DNA of 64,000 nt, taken from Streptomyces sp. NBC_01283. GTDB taxonomy: Bacteria; Actinomycetota; Actinomycetes; Streptomycetales; Streptomycetaceae. Where the stretch lies: assembly GCF_041435335.1 (NCBI RefSeq), contig NZ_CP108430.1, positions 8,156,001 to 8,220,000 of the forward strand. The letters are read 5' to 3'. Below the pieces are notes generated by a model. That model was not told where the DNA came from. It ran no database searches and was given only the letters and a program-made list of their open reading frames with translations. Shown in pieces: positions 8,017 through 19,431 of this stretch (positions are counted from its first letter, which is position 1; every line of letters begins with the position of its first letter). The position numbers and the translations under genes are program-made.

Positions 8017-10320
8017 TCACGTCGGCGTCACGGCCAGGAGGGCGCCGTTCGTGCGGTCGGAGGAGGGGCCGGTCTCCAGCAGGAGCTCACCCGGCTCCAC
8101 GGCGTACTCCAGAGCACGGTCGAGCGAGGCCAGGGTATCCGCCTCGACGACGAAGGCGACCTCGGCGTGTTCGCCGGGGGCCAGGTCGACGCGGGCGAAG
8201 CCGCGCAGCTCACGCACGCGCGGCCAGGAAGTGGACCCCGCGACCCGGCGCACGTAGAGCTGCACGGTCTCCCGCACGGCCCGCGCACCCGTGTTCGTCA
8301 CGCCGACCGTGCAGGTGAGGGCCGGATCGCTGACCGGAACCCGGGTGCGGGAGAGCCGCGGCTCCCCGTACTCGACGGTCGTGTACGAGAGGCCGTGGCC
8401 GAAGGCGTACAGCGCGTCGGCGGGCTGGTCCACGTAGCCCCGGTAGCCGTGATCCTTGGCGTTGTAGAACACCGGGAGCTGGGCGGCCGAACGCGGCACG
8501 GAGACGGGGAGCCGCCCCACGGGCTCCGCGTGCCCGAAGAGCACGTCGGCCACGGCCCGCCCTCCCCACGGCCCCGGATACCACGCCGACAGCACGGCGC
8601 GGGCCCGCCCGGACAGCTCCGAGACGGCATGCGGCCGCCCCTGGACGAGGACCACGACGACGGGCGTGCCGGTGGCGGCAACGGCATCAAGCAGCGTCAA
8701 CTGCCCGTCTGGCAGGCGTAGTTCGGCTAGGTCGACGCCCTCGCCGCATGTCATGCCCACCGGGGCGCCGGGGCCGACGACCGCGGCCCCGTTGCTGTCG
8801 AAGCGTGTGTCGGCCTCCCGTGCGCTGGACCCGCCGAGCACGAGTACGGCCGTATCGGCAGCGGCGGCCACCGTCACCGCGTCCGCGATCCCGCCGCTGT
8901 CGTCGCCGACCAGCTCGCAGCCGCGTGCGTACGTCACCTCGACGCCCGGCGGCGCGACCGCCGTGATCCCGTCGAGGACGGTGAGCCCCGTGCCGGGGCG
9001 CTGCGGCGCGGTGTAGTCGCCGAGCTGCTGGGGGAGCGAGTCCGCGTTGGGGCCGATGACGGCGACGCGGGACGGGTTCCCCGAGGGGAGCATGGGAAGC
9101 AAGGGGAGAGTTACTCCGTCATGGCTCAGCAGGACGACGGACTCACGGGCCAGACGCTCACTCACCTCGGCCAGTGCGGGGGAGTGCGCACGCCCCTCGC
9201 CGACGTAGGGCCGCTCGAAGAGACCCAGGCGGAACTTCAGCGTCAGGACGCGGGCCACCGCCGCGTCCAGGGCCTGCTCGGAGACCAGGCCGCGCTCCAC
9301 CGCCTCCGCGAGCCGCGGGAAGCAGCCGTCCCACAGGCTCAGATCCGTGCCCGCGTCCAGGGCCAGCGCGCCCGCCGCCACCGGGTCACCGGCGAGGTGT
9401 ACGAGACGGTCGAGCGCGCATCCGTCGGCCATGACCAGACCGGTGAACCCCCAGCGCCCGCGCAACAGGCCGGTGAGCAGTTCACGGTTGGCCGCGCACG
9501 GCAGGCCGTCGTACTCGTTGTACGCGGCCATCACGCCCGCCGCCCCGGCGCGGATCCCCGCCCGCGCCGCGACCAGGTGGATCTCGTGGAGTTCGCGCGG
9601 GCCGAGCTCCGTGGCCGCGCTGTTGCGGCCACCGAGCGTCGCGCCCTGCCCGGCGAAGTGCTTGAGCACGACCGCCGCCCGGTCCGGGGCGTACGAGGGG
9701 CCGCTGCCCTGCATGCCCCGCACCAGCGCCCCGGTGAAGCGCGCCGCCAGATACGGGTCCTCGCCGAAGCACTCCTCCGCCCGGCCCCAGCGAGGATCCC
9801 GGACCAGGTCGAGCGCCGAGACGAGGGCGACATGACCGCCCCGGGCGCGCAGCTCGGCGGCGGCGCCCGCCGCGGCGGCCTCGTAGAGATCCGGGTCCCA
9901 GGTCGCGCCCACCGCGAGATTCACCGGCAGGACCGTGCCCTCCAGGGCCTGGTGGCCGTGCGGGACCTCCTCGACGAGGAGGACCGGGATGCCGAGCCGG
10001 GTGTTCTCCATGACGTGCCGCTGCACCGAGTCGGCGACCCGCGCCGCGTCCGCCGCGGAGATGCCGTCCGCGAACGTCACCCCCGACCACGGGTCGGCGC
10101 GCTGGAGTCCGTACAGCGCGCCCATCCCGTCGAACGCGGCGACCTCGGTGCGGAACGCGTCCGTCAGGCGGTGGCCGTCGGGCGTCCGCTCGTACGCCTG
10201 CCAGCCGTACATCCGCTGGTTGACCTGACCCACCTTCTCGGCCAGCGTCATCCGCGAGAGGAGGTCGCGCACCCGGTCGGCGGCCGGGGCAGCCGCCTCC
10301 CGGTACAGCGGCGCGCTCAT
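8017..10320 (-). CDS. Glycoside hydrolase family 3 (beta-glucosidase / beta-N-acetylhexosaminidase type)
   Basis: A 767-aa GH3 enzyme, with no signal peptide, so likely cytoplasmic and acting on imported oligosaccharides. The (beta/alpha)8 domain carries the substrate-binding KHFAGQG and the predicted nucleophile Asp299 in GLVMADGCALD. It is followed by the alpha/beta sandwich domain (VAVIGPNADSLPQQLGDYT) and a C-terminal fibronectin-III-like domain (GARAVRETVQLYVR). ATG 10320 overlaps the stop of the GH5-like gene (ATGA). Family membership is secure; the sugar cleaved is not known. Confidence 0.9.
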   Translation of the reverse strand: MSAPLYREAAAPAADRVRDLLSRMTLAEKVGQVNQRMYGWQAYERTPDGHRLTDAFRTEVAAFDGMGALYGLQRADPWSGVTFADGISAADAARVADSVQRHVMENTRLGIPVLLVEEVPHGHQALEGTVLPVNLAVGATWDPDLYEAAAAGAAAELRARGGHVALVSALDLVRDPRWGRAEECFGEDPYLAARFTGALVRGMQGSGPSYAPDRAAVVLKHFAGQGATLGGRNSAATELGPRELHEIHLVAARAGIRAGAAGVMAAYNEYDGLPCAANRELLTGLLRGRWGFTGLVMADGCALDRLVHLAGDPVAAGALALDAGTDLSLWDGCFPRLAEAVERGLVSEQALDAAVARVLTLKFRLGLFERPYVGEGRAHSPALAEVSERLARESVVLLSHDGVTLPLLPMLPSGNPSRVAVIGPNADSLPQQLGDYTAPQRPGTGLTVLDGITAVAPPGVEVTYARGCELVGDDSGGIADAVTVAAAADTAVLVLGGSSAREADTRFDSNGAAVVGPGAPVGMTCGEGVDLAELRLPDGQLTLLDAVAATGTPVVVVLVQGRPHAVSELSGRARAVLSAWYPGPWGGRAVADVLFGHAEPVGRLPVSVPRSAAQLPVFYNAKDHGYRGYVDQPADALYAFGHGLSYTTVEYGEPRLSRTRVPVSDPALTCTVGVTNTGARAVRETVQLYVRRVAGSTSWPRVRELRGFARVDLAPGEHAEVAFVVEADTLASLDRALEYAVEPGELLLETGPSSDRTNGALLAVTPT

Positions 10321-12251
10321 CGCTGTTCGAGGACGCGCACGCCGAACGGGGCGAGCCGCACCTCCGCCACCGCCGCACCCGTCTCCAGGTCGTGCAGCGA
10401 ACCGGCCACCGCCGGGTGCACCGCCAGCTCCTCGTCCGACTGGCTGACCAGCCACACGAACCGCCGCCCGTCCTCGTGCACCAGGACGTCCGCCGACACG
10501 TAGGGGCTGTCGACGGTCACCGGACGCTCCACGCCCGCGAGTCGGGCCAGTGCCGCGTACAGCCGGTGCGTCTGCTCCGGGTTGACGCGGGCCGTGCGCG
10601 CGGCCATGTGCTCCAAGGGGTACGTCGCCAGGACCGTACGGCCCTGGCCCGTCTCGTTGACCAGGAGCGCGGGGCGGCCGTGCGTGTCCTTCGCCACGAC
10701 CCGCGCCCCTGTCGGGACGACCGGCAGATAGGCGCGGCTGTCCTCGTTGCCCGCGACAGGGAAGCGCAGTGTCTCGCCCGCCACGATGCCGCCGAAGTCT
10801 TCCGTGAACGTCAGCTCCAGGACGTCGTCCTCGATGGGCTCGGCCACCCCGTAGGAGAGCTGGAGCTCGACGCCGAAGAGCCCGTCCAGGTCGTCGAACC
10901 ACGGCCCGCGCGTCCCGGGGTGCTCGCCGGAGCAGAACGACAGGTACACGGTGGCGCCCTCGCGGGCCCGCCGCTCCAGCTCGCGCCGGGTGCGGGTCGT
11001 CAACTGCCGGGTGGACGGCAGGAGATAGAGGGACGCGTCACCGGGAAGCCCGTCCGCCTCCCGCGTGAGGCCCACCGGGAGGTCGGCCCCGCGCGCGGCG
11101 ACGTACCCCTGGTGGAGGGAGGTGAAGATCAGCGGACGGTCGGCGGGGCGGCTGTAGGGGTAGCCGCGCTCCAGGAACGCGGGCACCACGAGCGCCGCGT
11201 CCGCGTCCGCGCGGCGGCAGTGCGCGAAGTCGACCTGCTCCAATACCCGGGAGAACGAGGCGAGTTCGATGAGCGGAGTCTTCGGGGCGCCGGTGCTGTC
11301 CGTGATGCCGAAGTGCATCTCGAAGGGGTGGTGGTCGTACGGCGACTGGTCCCACAGGTCGTCGTAGTCGGTGTTGTTCCAGGCTATCCAGCCGGTCGCG
11401 CCGCCGAGGAGGGAGTTGTGGAGGGTCTGGCGGTAGTAGATGCCCGCGTTCTCCGCCGACACGGTGTCCGTCGAGAGGCCGAACTCTTCGAGGACCACCG
11501 GCTGTTCGGTGACCGCGGCCAGCTCGCACTCGAAGGCGGCGCGGTAGTGCTGCCGTACGCGGTCCGTGTCGGAGCGGTAGACGTGCGGGCCCACGAAGTC
11601 GACGTACTCGGCCGTGTCCCGCAGCGAGAAGCCGTTGTCGCGGCCCGTCACCTCGATGCCCCACGCGCCGTCCCCGAGCGACACCGGCTGGGTGCCGCCC
11701 GCCGCGCGCACCGCGTCGCACATGAACTGCGCCCACGCGGTGACGACATCACTCGACGGCGGATCCACCTGGTAGATGCGGCCGTAGCCCGGCATCTCAT
11801 TGGTGATGAGCCACCCCGTGACCGCCGCGTGGTCCTTGAAGCGGCGCGTCATCTGCGACACGAACCACGCCTGGCGGCCGACCAGCCACACGTCCTCGTA
11901 GAGGTCCCGGTCCCCGCGCCACACCGGGTCCCAGTTCTCGCCGGACATGTGCCCGACGATGAAGGTGGGCACCGTGCCCATGCCCAGCTCGGTGTGCGCG
12001 TCGAGGAAGTCGCGGAAGCGCTCGCACAACTCCTCGTCGATGCGGTGCGGTTCGGGGTGGAAGTCCGGCCAGTAGAAGAACGAGCGGGTCATCGTCATGC
12101 CGTGCTCACGCAGCACGGCGAGTTCCTCGCGGACCGTCTTCGGGTCGTAGTTCCGCCACATCAGCGGACCGCCGGTGCGGGACCAGAAGTTGGCGCCGAT
12201 CCAGGGCAGGACGGCGGAGTCATGGGTGAGCTGGGCGCTGTGGCGTCGCAT
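10317..12251 (-). CDS. GH5-type glycosidase (possibly subfamily 18 beta-mannosidase)
   Basis: A 644-aa intracellular glycosidase. It has a clan-A barrel with the acid/base candidate Glu152 (ITNEMPGYG) and nucleophile candidate Glu255 or Glu256 (VVLEEFGLS), followed by a beta-galactosidase-trimerisation-like and beta-sandwich C-terminal half. The N-terminal pattern GPLMWRNYD and TMTRSFFYWPDF recalls GH5 subfamily 18 enzymes that cut Man-beta-1,4-GlcNAc, but this is from memory and not certain. ATG 12251 is the first family-matching start; the ribosome site is weak. It lies 47 bases after lacI in one operon with GH3, suggesting sequential trimming of one imported glycan. Confidence 0.8.
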   Translation of the reverse strand: MRRHSAQLTHDSAVLPWIGANFWSRTGGPLMWRNYDPKTVREELAVLREHGMTMTRSFFYWPDFHPEPHRIDEELCERFRDFLDAHTELGMGTVPTFIVGHMSGENWDPVWRGDRDLYEDVWLVGRQAWFVSQMTRRFKDHAAVTGWLITNEMPGYGRIYQVDPPSSDVVTAWAQFMCDAVRAAGGTQPVSLGDGAWGIEVTGRDNGFSLRDTAEYVDFVGPHVYRSDTDRVRQHYRAAFECELAAVTEQPVVLEEFGLSTDTVSAENAGIYYRQTLHNSLLGGATGWIAWNNTDYDDLWDQSPYDHHPFEMHFGITDSTGAPKTPLIELASFSRVLEQVDFAHCRRADADAALVVPAFLERGYPYSRPADRPLIFTSLHQGYVAARGADLPVGLTREADGLPGDASLYLLPSTRQLTTRTRRELERRAREGATVYLSFCSGEHPGTRGPWFDDLDGLFGVELQLSYGVAEPIEDDVLELTFTEDFGGIVAGETLRFPVAGNEDSRAYLPVVPTGARVVAKDTHGRPALLVNETGQGRTVLATYPLEHMAARTARVNPEQTHRLYAALARLAGVERPVTVDSPYVSADVLVHEDGRRFVWLVSQSDEELAVHPAVAGSLHDLETGAAVAEVRLAPFGVRVLEQR

Positions 12252-12298
12252 GGTGGTACTCAGGTCTTTCCGTACGAGGGTGAAAAGGTGATCGGCGG

Positions 12299-13345
12299 TC
12301 AGGCGGGCCCCGTCGACTCCCGGATGACAAGACGCGGGCGATCGTCCAGGGCGACGGGCGGCACGTCTTCGCCGCACTGCGCGAGCAGCGCACGCGCGGC
12401 TGCCGCGCCGACCCGCTGCACCTGCTGGTCGACGGTCGTCAGGCGCGGATGCAGCCAGCGGCCGATCGGGAGGTTGTCGTAGCCGACGACGGACAGGTCG
12501 TCCGGGACGCGCAGCCCGGCGCGCTGGGCCGCGCCGATGCCGCAGACCGCCATGGAGTCGTTGGCGTACATGACGGCGGTGGGACGCTCCGCCATGGAGA
12601 GCAGCTCCTCGGTGGCGGCGACGGCTGCGGCCTCGGAGAAGTCGGTGCTCAGCAGCGCGGCGGGCTCAAGCCCCCGGAGGGCCAAGGTCTCTTCGAAGAC
12701 CGCCCGGCGCAGCCCCGTGTGCCGCAGCTCGCCGGGCCCCGCCACATAGGCGATGCGCCGGTGGCCGAGTTCCATGAGGTGGTCGACGGCTTCGTGTATG
12801 CCGGCGCCCTGGTTGCCCAGGCCCACGGTGGGCACGGGCGCGTCCGGGTGGGGCGCGCCGAGCAGCACGGCGGGCAGACCCAGGCCGCGCAGGAGCGGCG
12901 GGCGCGGATCGTCGGTGCGGGCGTCGGTCAGGACGGCGCCGTCGACGCGGCCCTCGGCGGCGAGACGTTCGTACAGCGCGCTCTCCTCGGCCACGTCCGT
13001 GACCAGGTGGAGCAGCAAGCCGTAGCCGCGCGGCGCCAGCTCGCCCTCCAAGCCGGTGATCAGCTCGCTGAAGTGCGGGTCCGCGCCGAGCACGTCCGTG
13101 GGGCGGCGCACGACGAGGGCGAGCGTGCGGGTCCGCGCGCTGCGCAGCGCCGTGGCCGTCGCACTGGGCGACCAGCCGAGGTTGGCCGCGGCGTCCAGGA
13201 TGCGGCGCCGGGTGGGCTCCGAGAGGCGGCCCTTGGCGTTGAAGGCCTGCGAGACGGCGGCCGTGGAGACCCCCGCCGCTGCGGCGACCGCCTTGATCGT
13301 GGGACGCCCGCCGCTGTCCCTGCCCGATGTCTTCGACCCGTTCAC
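12299..13345 (-). CDS. LacI-family repressor of the glycan operon
   Basis: A 348-aa LacI/GalR regulator. The helix-turn-helix (TIKAVAAAAGVSTAAVSQAFNA) is at residues about 15-36, followed by a hinge helix and a periplasmic-binding-protein-like effector domain. The GTG start at 13345 overlaps the permease stop (GTGA), so the regulator is translated as part of the operon it probably controls. A 16-base partly palindromic sequence with a central CG at 16539-16554, upstream of the first gene, is a suitable operator. The inducer is presumably an oligosaccharide taken up by the ABC transporter. Confidence 0.92.
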   Translation of the reverse strand: MNGSKTSGRDSGGRPTIKAVAAAAGVSTAAVSQAFNAKGRLSEPTRRRILDAAANLGWSPSATATALRSARTRTLALVVRRPTDVLGADPHFSELITGLEGELAPRGYGLLLHLVTDVAEESALYERLAAEGRVDGAVLTDARTDDPRPPLLRGLGLPAVLLGAPHPDAPVPTVGLGNQGAGIHEAVDHLMELGHRRIAYVAGPGELRHTGLRRAVFEETLALRGLEPAALLSTDFSEAAAVAATEELLSMAERPTAVMYANDSMAVCGIGAAQRAGLRVPDDLSVVGYDNLPIGRWLHPRLTTVDQQVQRVGAAAARALLAQCGEDVPPVALDDRPRLVIRESTGPA

Positions 13346-14196
13346 ATCTTCACCGCCCCACTGACGAGGGCCTGCTGCATCCGCTTCTGCAGCACCGTGT
13401 AGACGGCCCATACCGGTACGAGAGTCAGTACCGTACCGGCGGTCAGTACCCCGTAATCCGTCCCCGTCAGGGACTTGAGGGTGGGCAGGGCGACCTGCAC
13501 GGTGCGCTGGGACGGGTCGGGGCCGATGATGACGAGCGAGTACAGGTACTCGTTCCAGAACGTCAGGAAGTTCAGGAGCAGCACCGTCGCGATGCCGGGC
13601 AGACACATCGGCGTGTACACGTGCCGCAGCACCGCGAACGTCGACGCGCCGTCCATTCGCGCCGCCTCCTCCATCTCCCTGGGGATGGTCCGCATGAACT
13701 GCACCAGGATGACGACGGACAGCGGCATCGCGGTGGCGGGCAGGAAGAGCACCATGAACAGGCGGGTGTGGAAGAGCCCCGTGGCCGCCGCGAGCAGGAA
13801 GGTCGGGAAGAGCGCGGCGAACGTCGGGATGAGGAAGCCCAGCGAGAAGACCTTCTCGACGAACGCGCCGAGCGGCCCGGTCGCGCGGGCGATGGCGAAC
13901 GCCGCCGGAATGGCGAGTGCCAGCGTCAGAGCGAGCGAAAAGGCCGTCACCAGCGCCGAGTTGAAGACCGCGAGCCCCAGATCGGCGCTCTCGAAAGCCG
14001 TACGGAAATTGCCGAAGGACAGCGAGGTGGGAAGGGAGAAGGGGCTCGCGAAGATCTGGTCGTTCGTCTTGAAGGCCGAGGCGAGCAGATAGTAGAGGGG
14101 GACGACGAGCAGCGCCGCGTACGCCCACGCCAGGATGTGCGCGGGCAGCCAGGACTTTCCGTGCTTCAAGGTGACCGGCTCCAATCGGGGGTCCAT
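13342..14196 (-). CDS. Carbohydrate ABC transporter permease (MalG/CUT1 type)
   Basis: A 284-aa inner-membrane permease with about six hydrophobic segments. The EAA loop EEAARMDGAS near residue 175 contacts the ATPase. No ATPase gene is in this operon, as is usual for Streptomyces CUT1 systems that share MsiK encoded elsewhere. ATG 14196 is 15 bases after the partner permease stop. Confidence 0.92.
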   Translation of the reverse strand: MDPRLEPVTLKHGKSWLPAHILAWAYAALLVVPLYYLLASAFKTNDQIFASPFSLPTSLSFGNFRTAFESADLGLAVFNSALVTAFSLALTLALAIPAAFAIARATGPLGAFVEKVFSLGFLIPTFAALFPTFLLAAATGLFHTRLFMVLFLPATAMPLSVVILVQFMRTIPREMEEAARMDGASTFAVLRHVYTPMCLPGIATVLLLNFLTFWNEYLYSLVIIGPDPSQRTVQVALPTLKSLTGTDYGVLTAGTVLTLVPVWAVYTVLQKRMQQALVSGAVKM

Positions 14197-14211
14197 CGGG
14201 GGCGTGCGGCG

Positions 14212-15156
14212 TCAGTAGTTCTGGCGGAACGCGCGGCGGATGCTGAGCAGACCGACGAGGCCGACCAGGAAGAGGATCACGCCGACGGTCTGGCTGTAGC
14301 CGAGGTCGGCCGCGATGAACGCCTTCTGGTAGACGAGGAAGGAAAGAGTGGTCGACGAACTGCCGGGCCCGCCCTGCGTGAGCAGCAGGACATGTTGCGC
14401 CGACCCGAAGAACGTCCACAGGAACTGGAGCATCGTCACCACGCCCACGTACTCGCGGATGACCGGGAAGTGCACGCCCCACATCGTCCGCCAGTGCCCG
14501 GCGCCGTCCAGCTGCGCCGCCTCGCCGATCTCCTCGGGCACACTGCCGAGCCGCGCCGCGAACAGGACGGCCGTGAAGCCGATGCCGCCCCAGATGTCGA
14601 GCATGATGAGACAGGCGAGCGCCGTCGAGGGCGAGGCCAGCCAGGCGTCGGTCACCGAACCGAGGCCCACCGACTTCAGCGCGCCGTTGACCAGACCGTC
14701 GGGGGAGAGGGCCGCGTAGAACACCATCGCCTTGGCCGGGGTGGAGATGAGGCCGGGGATGAAGAGGAGGTAACGCAGGGCGCGGTGGCCCGGCGGCTTC
14801 TGCGCCACGTAGTAGCCCAGCATGTACGCGCACACGATCATGACCGGCAGGGCGACGGCGAGCTGGACCGCCGTATTGCGCACGGCGTCCCAGAACACCG
14901 GGTCGCCGAAGACCGTACGGACGTTGTCGAACCCGGCGAACGACACCGGCTGGAGCATGCCCGGCCAGTGCAGGGCCGCGATCACGAAGATCGCGATCAT
15001 CGGGCCGACCATGAAGACCAGGTACCAGACCAGGGCGGGGACGGCGAGGATCGTGCCGCCTTCCTGGCGGCGCTTGCGGACGGGGGGCTTCGACGGTGCG
15101 GGGCGGACCTCGGTCCCGCCCGGCGGCACGTTCGTCGACATCGTCGGCGTCGTCAT
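14212..15156 (-). CDS. Carbohydrate ABC transporter permease (MalF/CUT1 type)
   Basis: A 314-aa inner-membrane permease that pairs with the downstream MalG-type subunit. It has a Pro-rich cytoplasmic N-terminus, six hydrophobic segments and the EAA-type loop EEIGEAAQLDGAG near residue 215. ATG 15156 has GGAG 9 bases upstream; the 37-residue upstream extension is not family-like and was dropped. Confidence 0.92.
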   Translation of the reverse strand: MTTPTMSTNVPPGGTEVRPAPSKPPVRKRRQEGGTILAVPALVWYLVFMVGPMIAIFVIAALHWPGMLQPVSFAGFDNVRTVFGDPVFWDAVRNTAVQLAVALPVMIVCAYMLGYYVAQKPPGHRALRYLLFIPGLISTPAKAMVFYAALSPDGLVNGALKSVGLGSVTDAWLASPSTALACLIMLDIWGGIGFTAVLFAARLGSVPEEIGEAAQLDGAGHWRTMWGVHFPVIREYVGVVTMLQFLWTFFGSAQHVLLLTQGGPGSSSTTLSFLVYQKAFIAADLGYSQTVGVILFLVGLVGLLSIRRAFRQNY

Positions 15157-15208
15157 CTCGGGTGACTCCCAGAAGGCTCGGGCGGCTCGGACGGCTCGGG
15201 TGGGCGGC

Positions 15209-16489
15209 TCATGCGGTGCGGTACGCGGCTTCGAGCACGGAGCGCACCTTGGCGGGGCTCGTGCCACGGGTGAACGCCGTGCTGGTCGCGGTGATCAGGG
15301 GCTGCGTCGCGGCCGGCGGCACGTACAGATCGGGCAGCAGGGCCTGGCTGACGTCGGTGCCGAGCCGCTGCGCCGCGGCGACCAGCGGGAAGTCCGTGCT
15401 GAGGGTGTCGGAGCGCAGCGCCATGTCCCGGCCGCTCTCCCTGATGAAGCGCGCGACGGTGTCCGGGCGGTACATGAAGCGCAGGAACTTCTCGACGGCG
15501 TCCAGCTTCTTCGTGCCGTTCGGGCTGATCCAGAAACCGATGAGGGTGTACGTCCGCAGGATGGTCGGCTTGGCGTGCGCGGCGTCCGGCGCGAGAGGCC
15601 AGCCGCCGACCTCGGTGTGCCGCGCGACCTTCTCCGGGACCTTGGCGAGCGCGGAGGACATCGCGGACTCGATGGCGGCGGCCTGAGTGTTGAACTGCGT
15701 CGTCATCGTGTCCGAGGTCAGGCCTTGCGCCTTGTCGGCGAAGACACCCGCGTCCCGCAGGGCGGCGAAGTACTCGATGCCCTCGCGGGCGCCCCGGCTG
15801 CCGCTGAAGTCGCCGCTCGTGAAGACTTTCCGCGCCTCGTCGGGGGAGAGGAAGGTCTGGATGATCTGGGCGAGGAGCTTCTGCCCCGTCCAGTCGTTGC
15901 CGCCGACGGTCACCGGCGCGATGCCCCTGGCGCGGAGCTTGCGGGCGGCGGCGATCAGCTGGTCGCCGGTGGTGGGGATCGCGTCGACCCCGGCCTTGTC
16001 GAGCAGCGCGGTGTTGTAGGCGACCGGCCAGTTGGTGGCGAAGTACGGGAAGGCGCGAAGGCGGCCCCTGCCGTCGGTCCAGGCGTCGAGGGCGACGGGC
16101 AGAACGCGCTTTCGCAGCCCCCAGTCGTCCATGTACCCCTTGACGTCGACGGTGGCCCCGACGTCGGTCCAGGCCAGCGTCTTGTCGTAGAGGTTCACCA
16201 TGACGACGTCCGGCTCCTTGCGGGCAAGCCGTGAGGTCTCGTAGACCTGCGCGAGGTCGTCGCCGTTGACCAGGTTCTTCACCTTCAGGCCCGGGTTCTC
16301 GTCCCGGAAGGTGTTCAGGGCGGACAGGTACGTGGGCGAGCCCGGGGCGGTGGTGCCGAGCTGGCTGTGCACCACGAGCGTGTCGGGATCGGAATCCGCC
16401 GATGCCAGCGTGGAACAGCCGGCGAGGGCGGGCAGGGCGGTGGCGGCGGCCAGGCCGGAACCTGCGGCGAGGAAGCCGCGCCGACTCAT
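15209..16489 (-). CDS. Extracellular oligosaccharide-binding lipoprotein (CUT1 type)
   Basis: A 426-aa solute-binding protein, first gene of the glycan operon. The N-terminus combines a twin-arginine start (MSRRGFLAAGS) with a lipobox ending LAGC at residue 25, so it may be exported folded by Tat and then lipidated. The body is SBP_bac_1-like with long loops (NDWTGQKLLAQI, FYKDTLAW-type segments). ATG 16489 lacks an obvious ribosome site, but the signal peptide begins exactly here; an upstream frame to 16612 adds 41 residues that would bury it and cross the operator. Confidence 0.88.
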   Translation of the reverse strand: MSRRGFLAAGSGLAAATALPALAGCSTLASADSDPDTLVVHSQLGTTAPGSPTYLSALNTFRDENPGLKVKNLVNGDDLAQVYETSRLARKEPDVVMVNLYDKTLAWTDVGATVDVKGYMDDWGLRKRVLPVALDAWTDGRGRLRAFPYFATNWPVAYNTALLDKAGVDAIPTTGDQLIAAARKLRARGIAPVTVGGNDWTGQKLLAQIIQTFLSPDEARKVFTSGDFSGSRGAREGIEYFAALRDAGVFADKAQGLTSDTMTTQFNTQAAAIESAMSSALAKVPEKVARHTEVGGWPLAPDAAHAKPTILRTYTLIGFWISPNGTKKLDAVEKFLRFMYRPDTVARFIRESGRDMALRSDTLSTDFPLVAAAQRLGTDVSQALLPDLYVPPAATQPLITATSTAFTRGTSPAKVRSVLEAAYRTA

Positions 16490-16538
16490 CGTTGAGCGCA
16501 CAGCGGGATGTCTCCAACCAGGGCGATGACGACCAGAG

Positions 16539-16554
16539 GTTAATCGATATACCT
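16539..16554. promoter_or_regulatory. Candidate LacI-family operator of the glycan operon
   Basis: GGTTAATCGATATACC is symmetric in 12 of 16 positions around a central CG, the usual LacI/GalR layout. It sits 50 bases upstream of the binding-protein start in an unusually A/T-rich patch. The LacI protein encoded at 12299-13345 in the same operon is the obvious candidate. Confidence 0.5.
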
Positions 16555-16677
16555 GCGGGGGTGAGGGGAGCGTAGGAGTGCTTCGTTGAATGGTCAATCC
16601 CCTGTTGCGCACCGTGAATCTTCCGGCGAAAGCGGCATAGCGGGCGCAGAGGCGTCACGTGGCCTGCCTCTCACTCT

Positions 16678-18774
<2,097 letters not shown>

Positions 18775-18816
18775 CACCGGGCGCCCGCTCCGGACGCCGT
18801 ACCTAGGATGGCCGCC

Positions 18817-19356
18817 ATGTCACTCCCGCACGCGATCCTCACCGCTCTGCTAGAGAAGCCCTCGTCGGGGCTCGAGCTGACCCGCAGGTTCGACAAGTCG
18901 ATCGGCTACTTCTGGTCGGCCACGCACCAGCAGATCTACCGCGAGCTGGGGAAACTGGAGCGGGACGGCGCCATCCGCGCCCTGGAGCAGCAGCAGGTGA
19001 CCCGCGGGCAGAAGAAGGAGTACGAGGTCCTGCCCGCGGGCCGCGCCGAGCTGGCCCGCTGGACGGCCGCCAGCCAGGACCCCAAGCCGCTGCGGGACAC
19101 GCTCCTGCTGCGCCTGCGGGCCGCGGCGGTCGTCGGCACGGACGGCATCGAGGCGGACCTGCGCCGCCATCTCACCCTGCACCGGCAGCAGTTGGCCGAG
19201 TACGAGGAGATCGAGAAGCGGGACTTCCCGCCGGGCAAGGATGCGGTGGAGGACCGGCTGAGGCATGTGGTGCTGCGGGCCGGGATCGACCTGGAGACGT
19301 TCTGGACGCAGTGGCTCGAGCAGACGCTGGAGGAGCTCGGAGCCCCGGAGACCTGA
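18817..19356 (+). CDS. PadR-family transcriptional regulator
   Basis: A 179-aa regulator with an N-terminal winged helix (residues about 1-75; SSGLELTRRFDKSIGYFW and TRGQKKEYEVLPAGRAEL form the typical PadR helix and wing) and a C-terminal helical dimerisation domain of the Vir_act_alpha_C type. ATG 18817 has AGGATGG 6 bases upstream and was preferred over the ATG at 18808. It lies 42 bases after fadH, probably co-transcribed, and probably controls the palindrome at 16678. Confidence 0.88.
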   Translation: MSLPHAILTALLEKPSSGLELTRRFDKSIGYFWSATHQQIYRELGKLERDGAIRALEQQQVTRGQKKEYEVLPAGRAELARWTAASQDPKPLRDTLLLRLRAAAVVGTDGIEADLRRHLTLHRQQLAEYEEIEKRDFPPGKDAVEDRLRHVVLRAGIDLETFWTQWLEQTLEELGAPET

Positions 19357-19377
19357 CACGGCCACCGGGGCGAACGA

Positions 19378-19415
19378 CGGCTGCCGCCGGCCCGACGTGA
19401 GGCCGGCGGCAGCCG
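19378..19415. terminator. Bidirectional hairpin terminator
   Basis: A perfect 15-base-pair stem (CGGCTGCCGCCGGCC and its complement) with an 8-base loop, between the convergent PadR gene and the surface protein gene at 19432. It is well placed to end transcription from both sides; there is no U-tract, as is common in high-GC actinobacteria. Confidence 0.8.
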
Positions 19416-19431
19416 CTTCAGCGGCCCCGGA

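Noticed and set aside
13327..15165. Long plus-strand frame across the two permease genes
   Set aside because: Composition is dominated by Arg, Glu, Gly and His with no hydrophobic pattern. It lies opposite two clear permeases and is a shadow frame.
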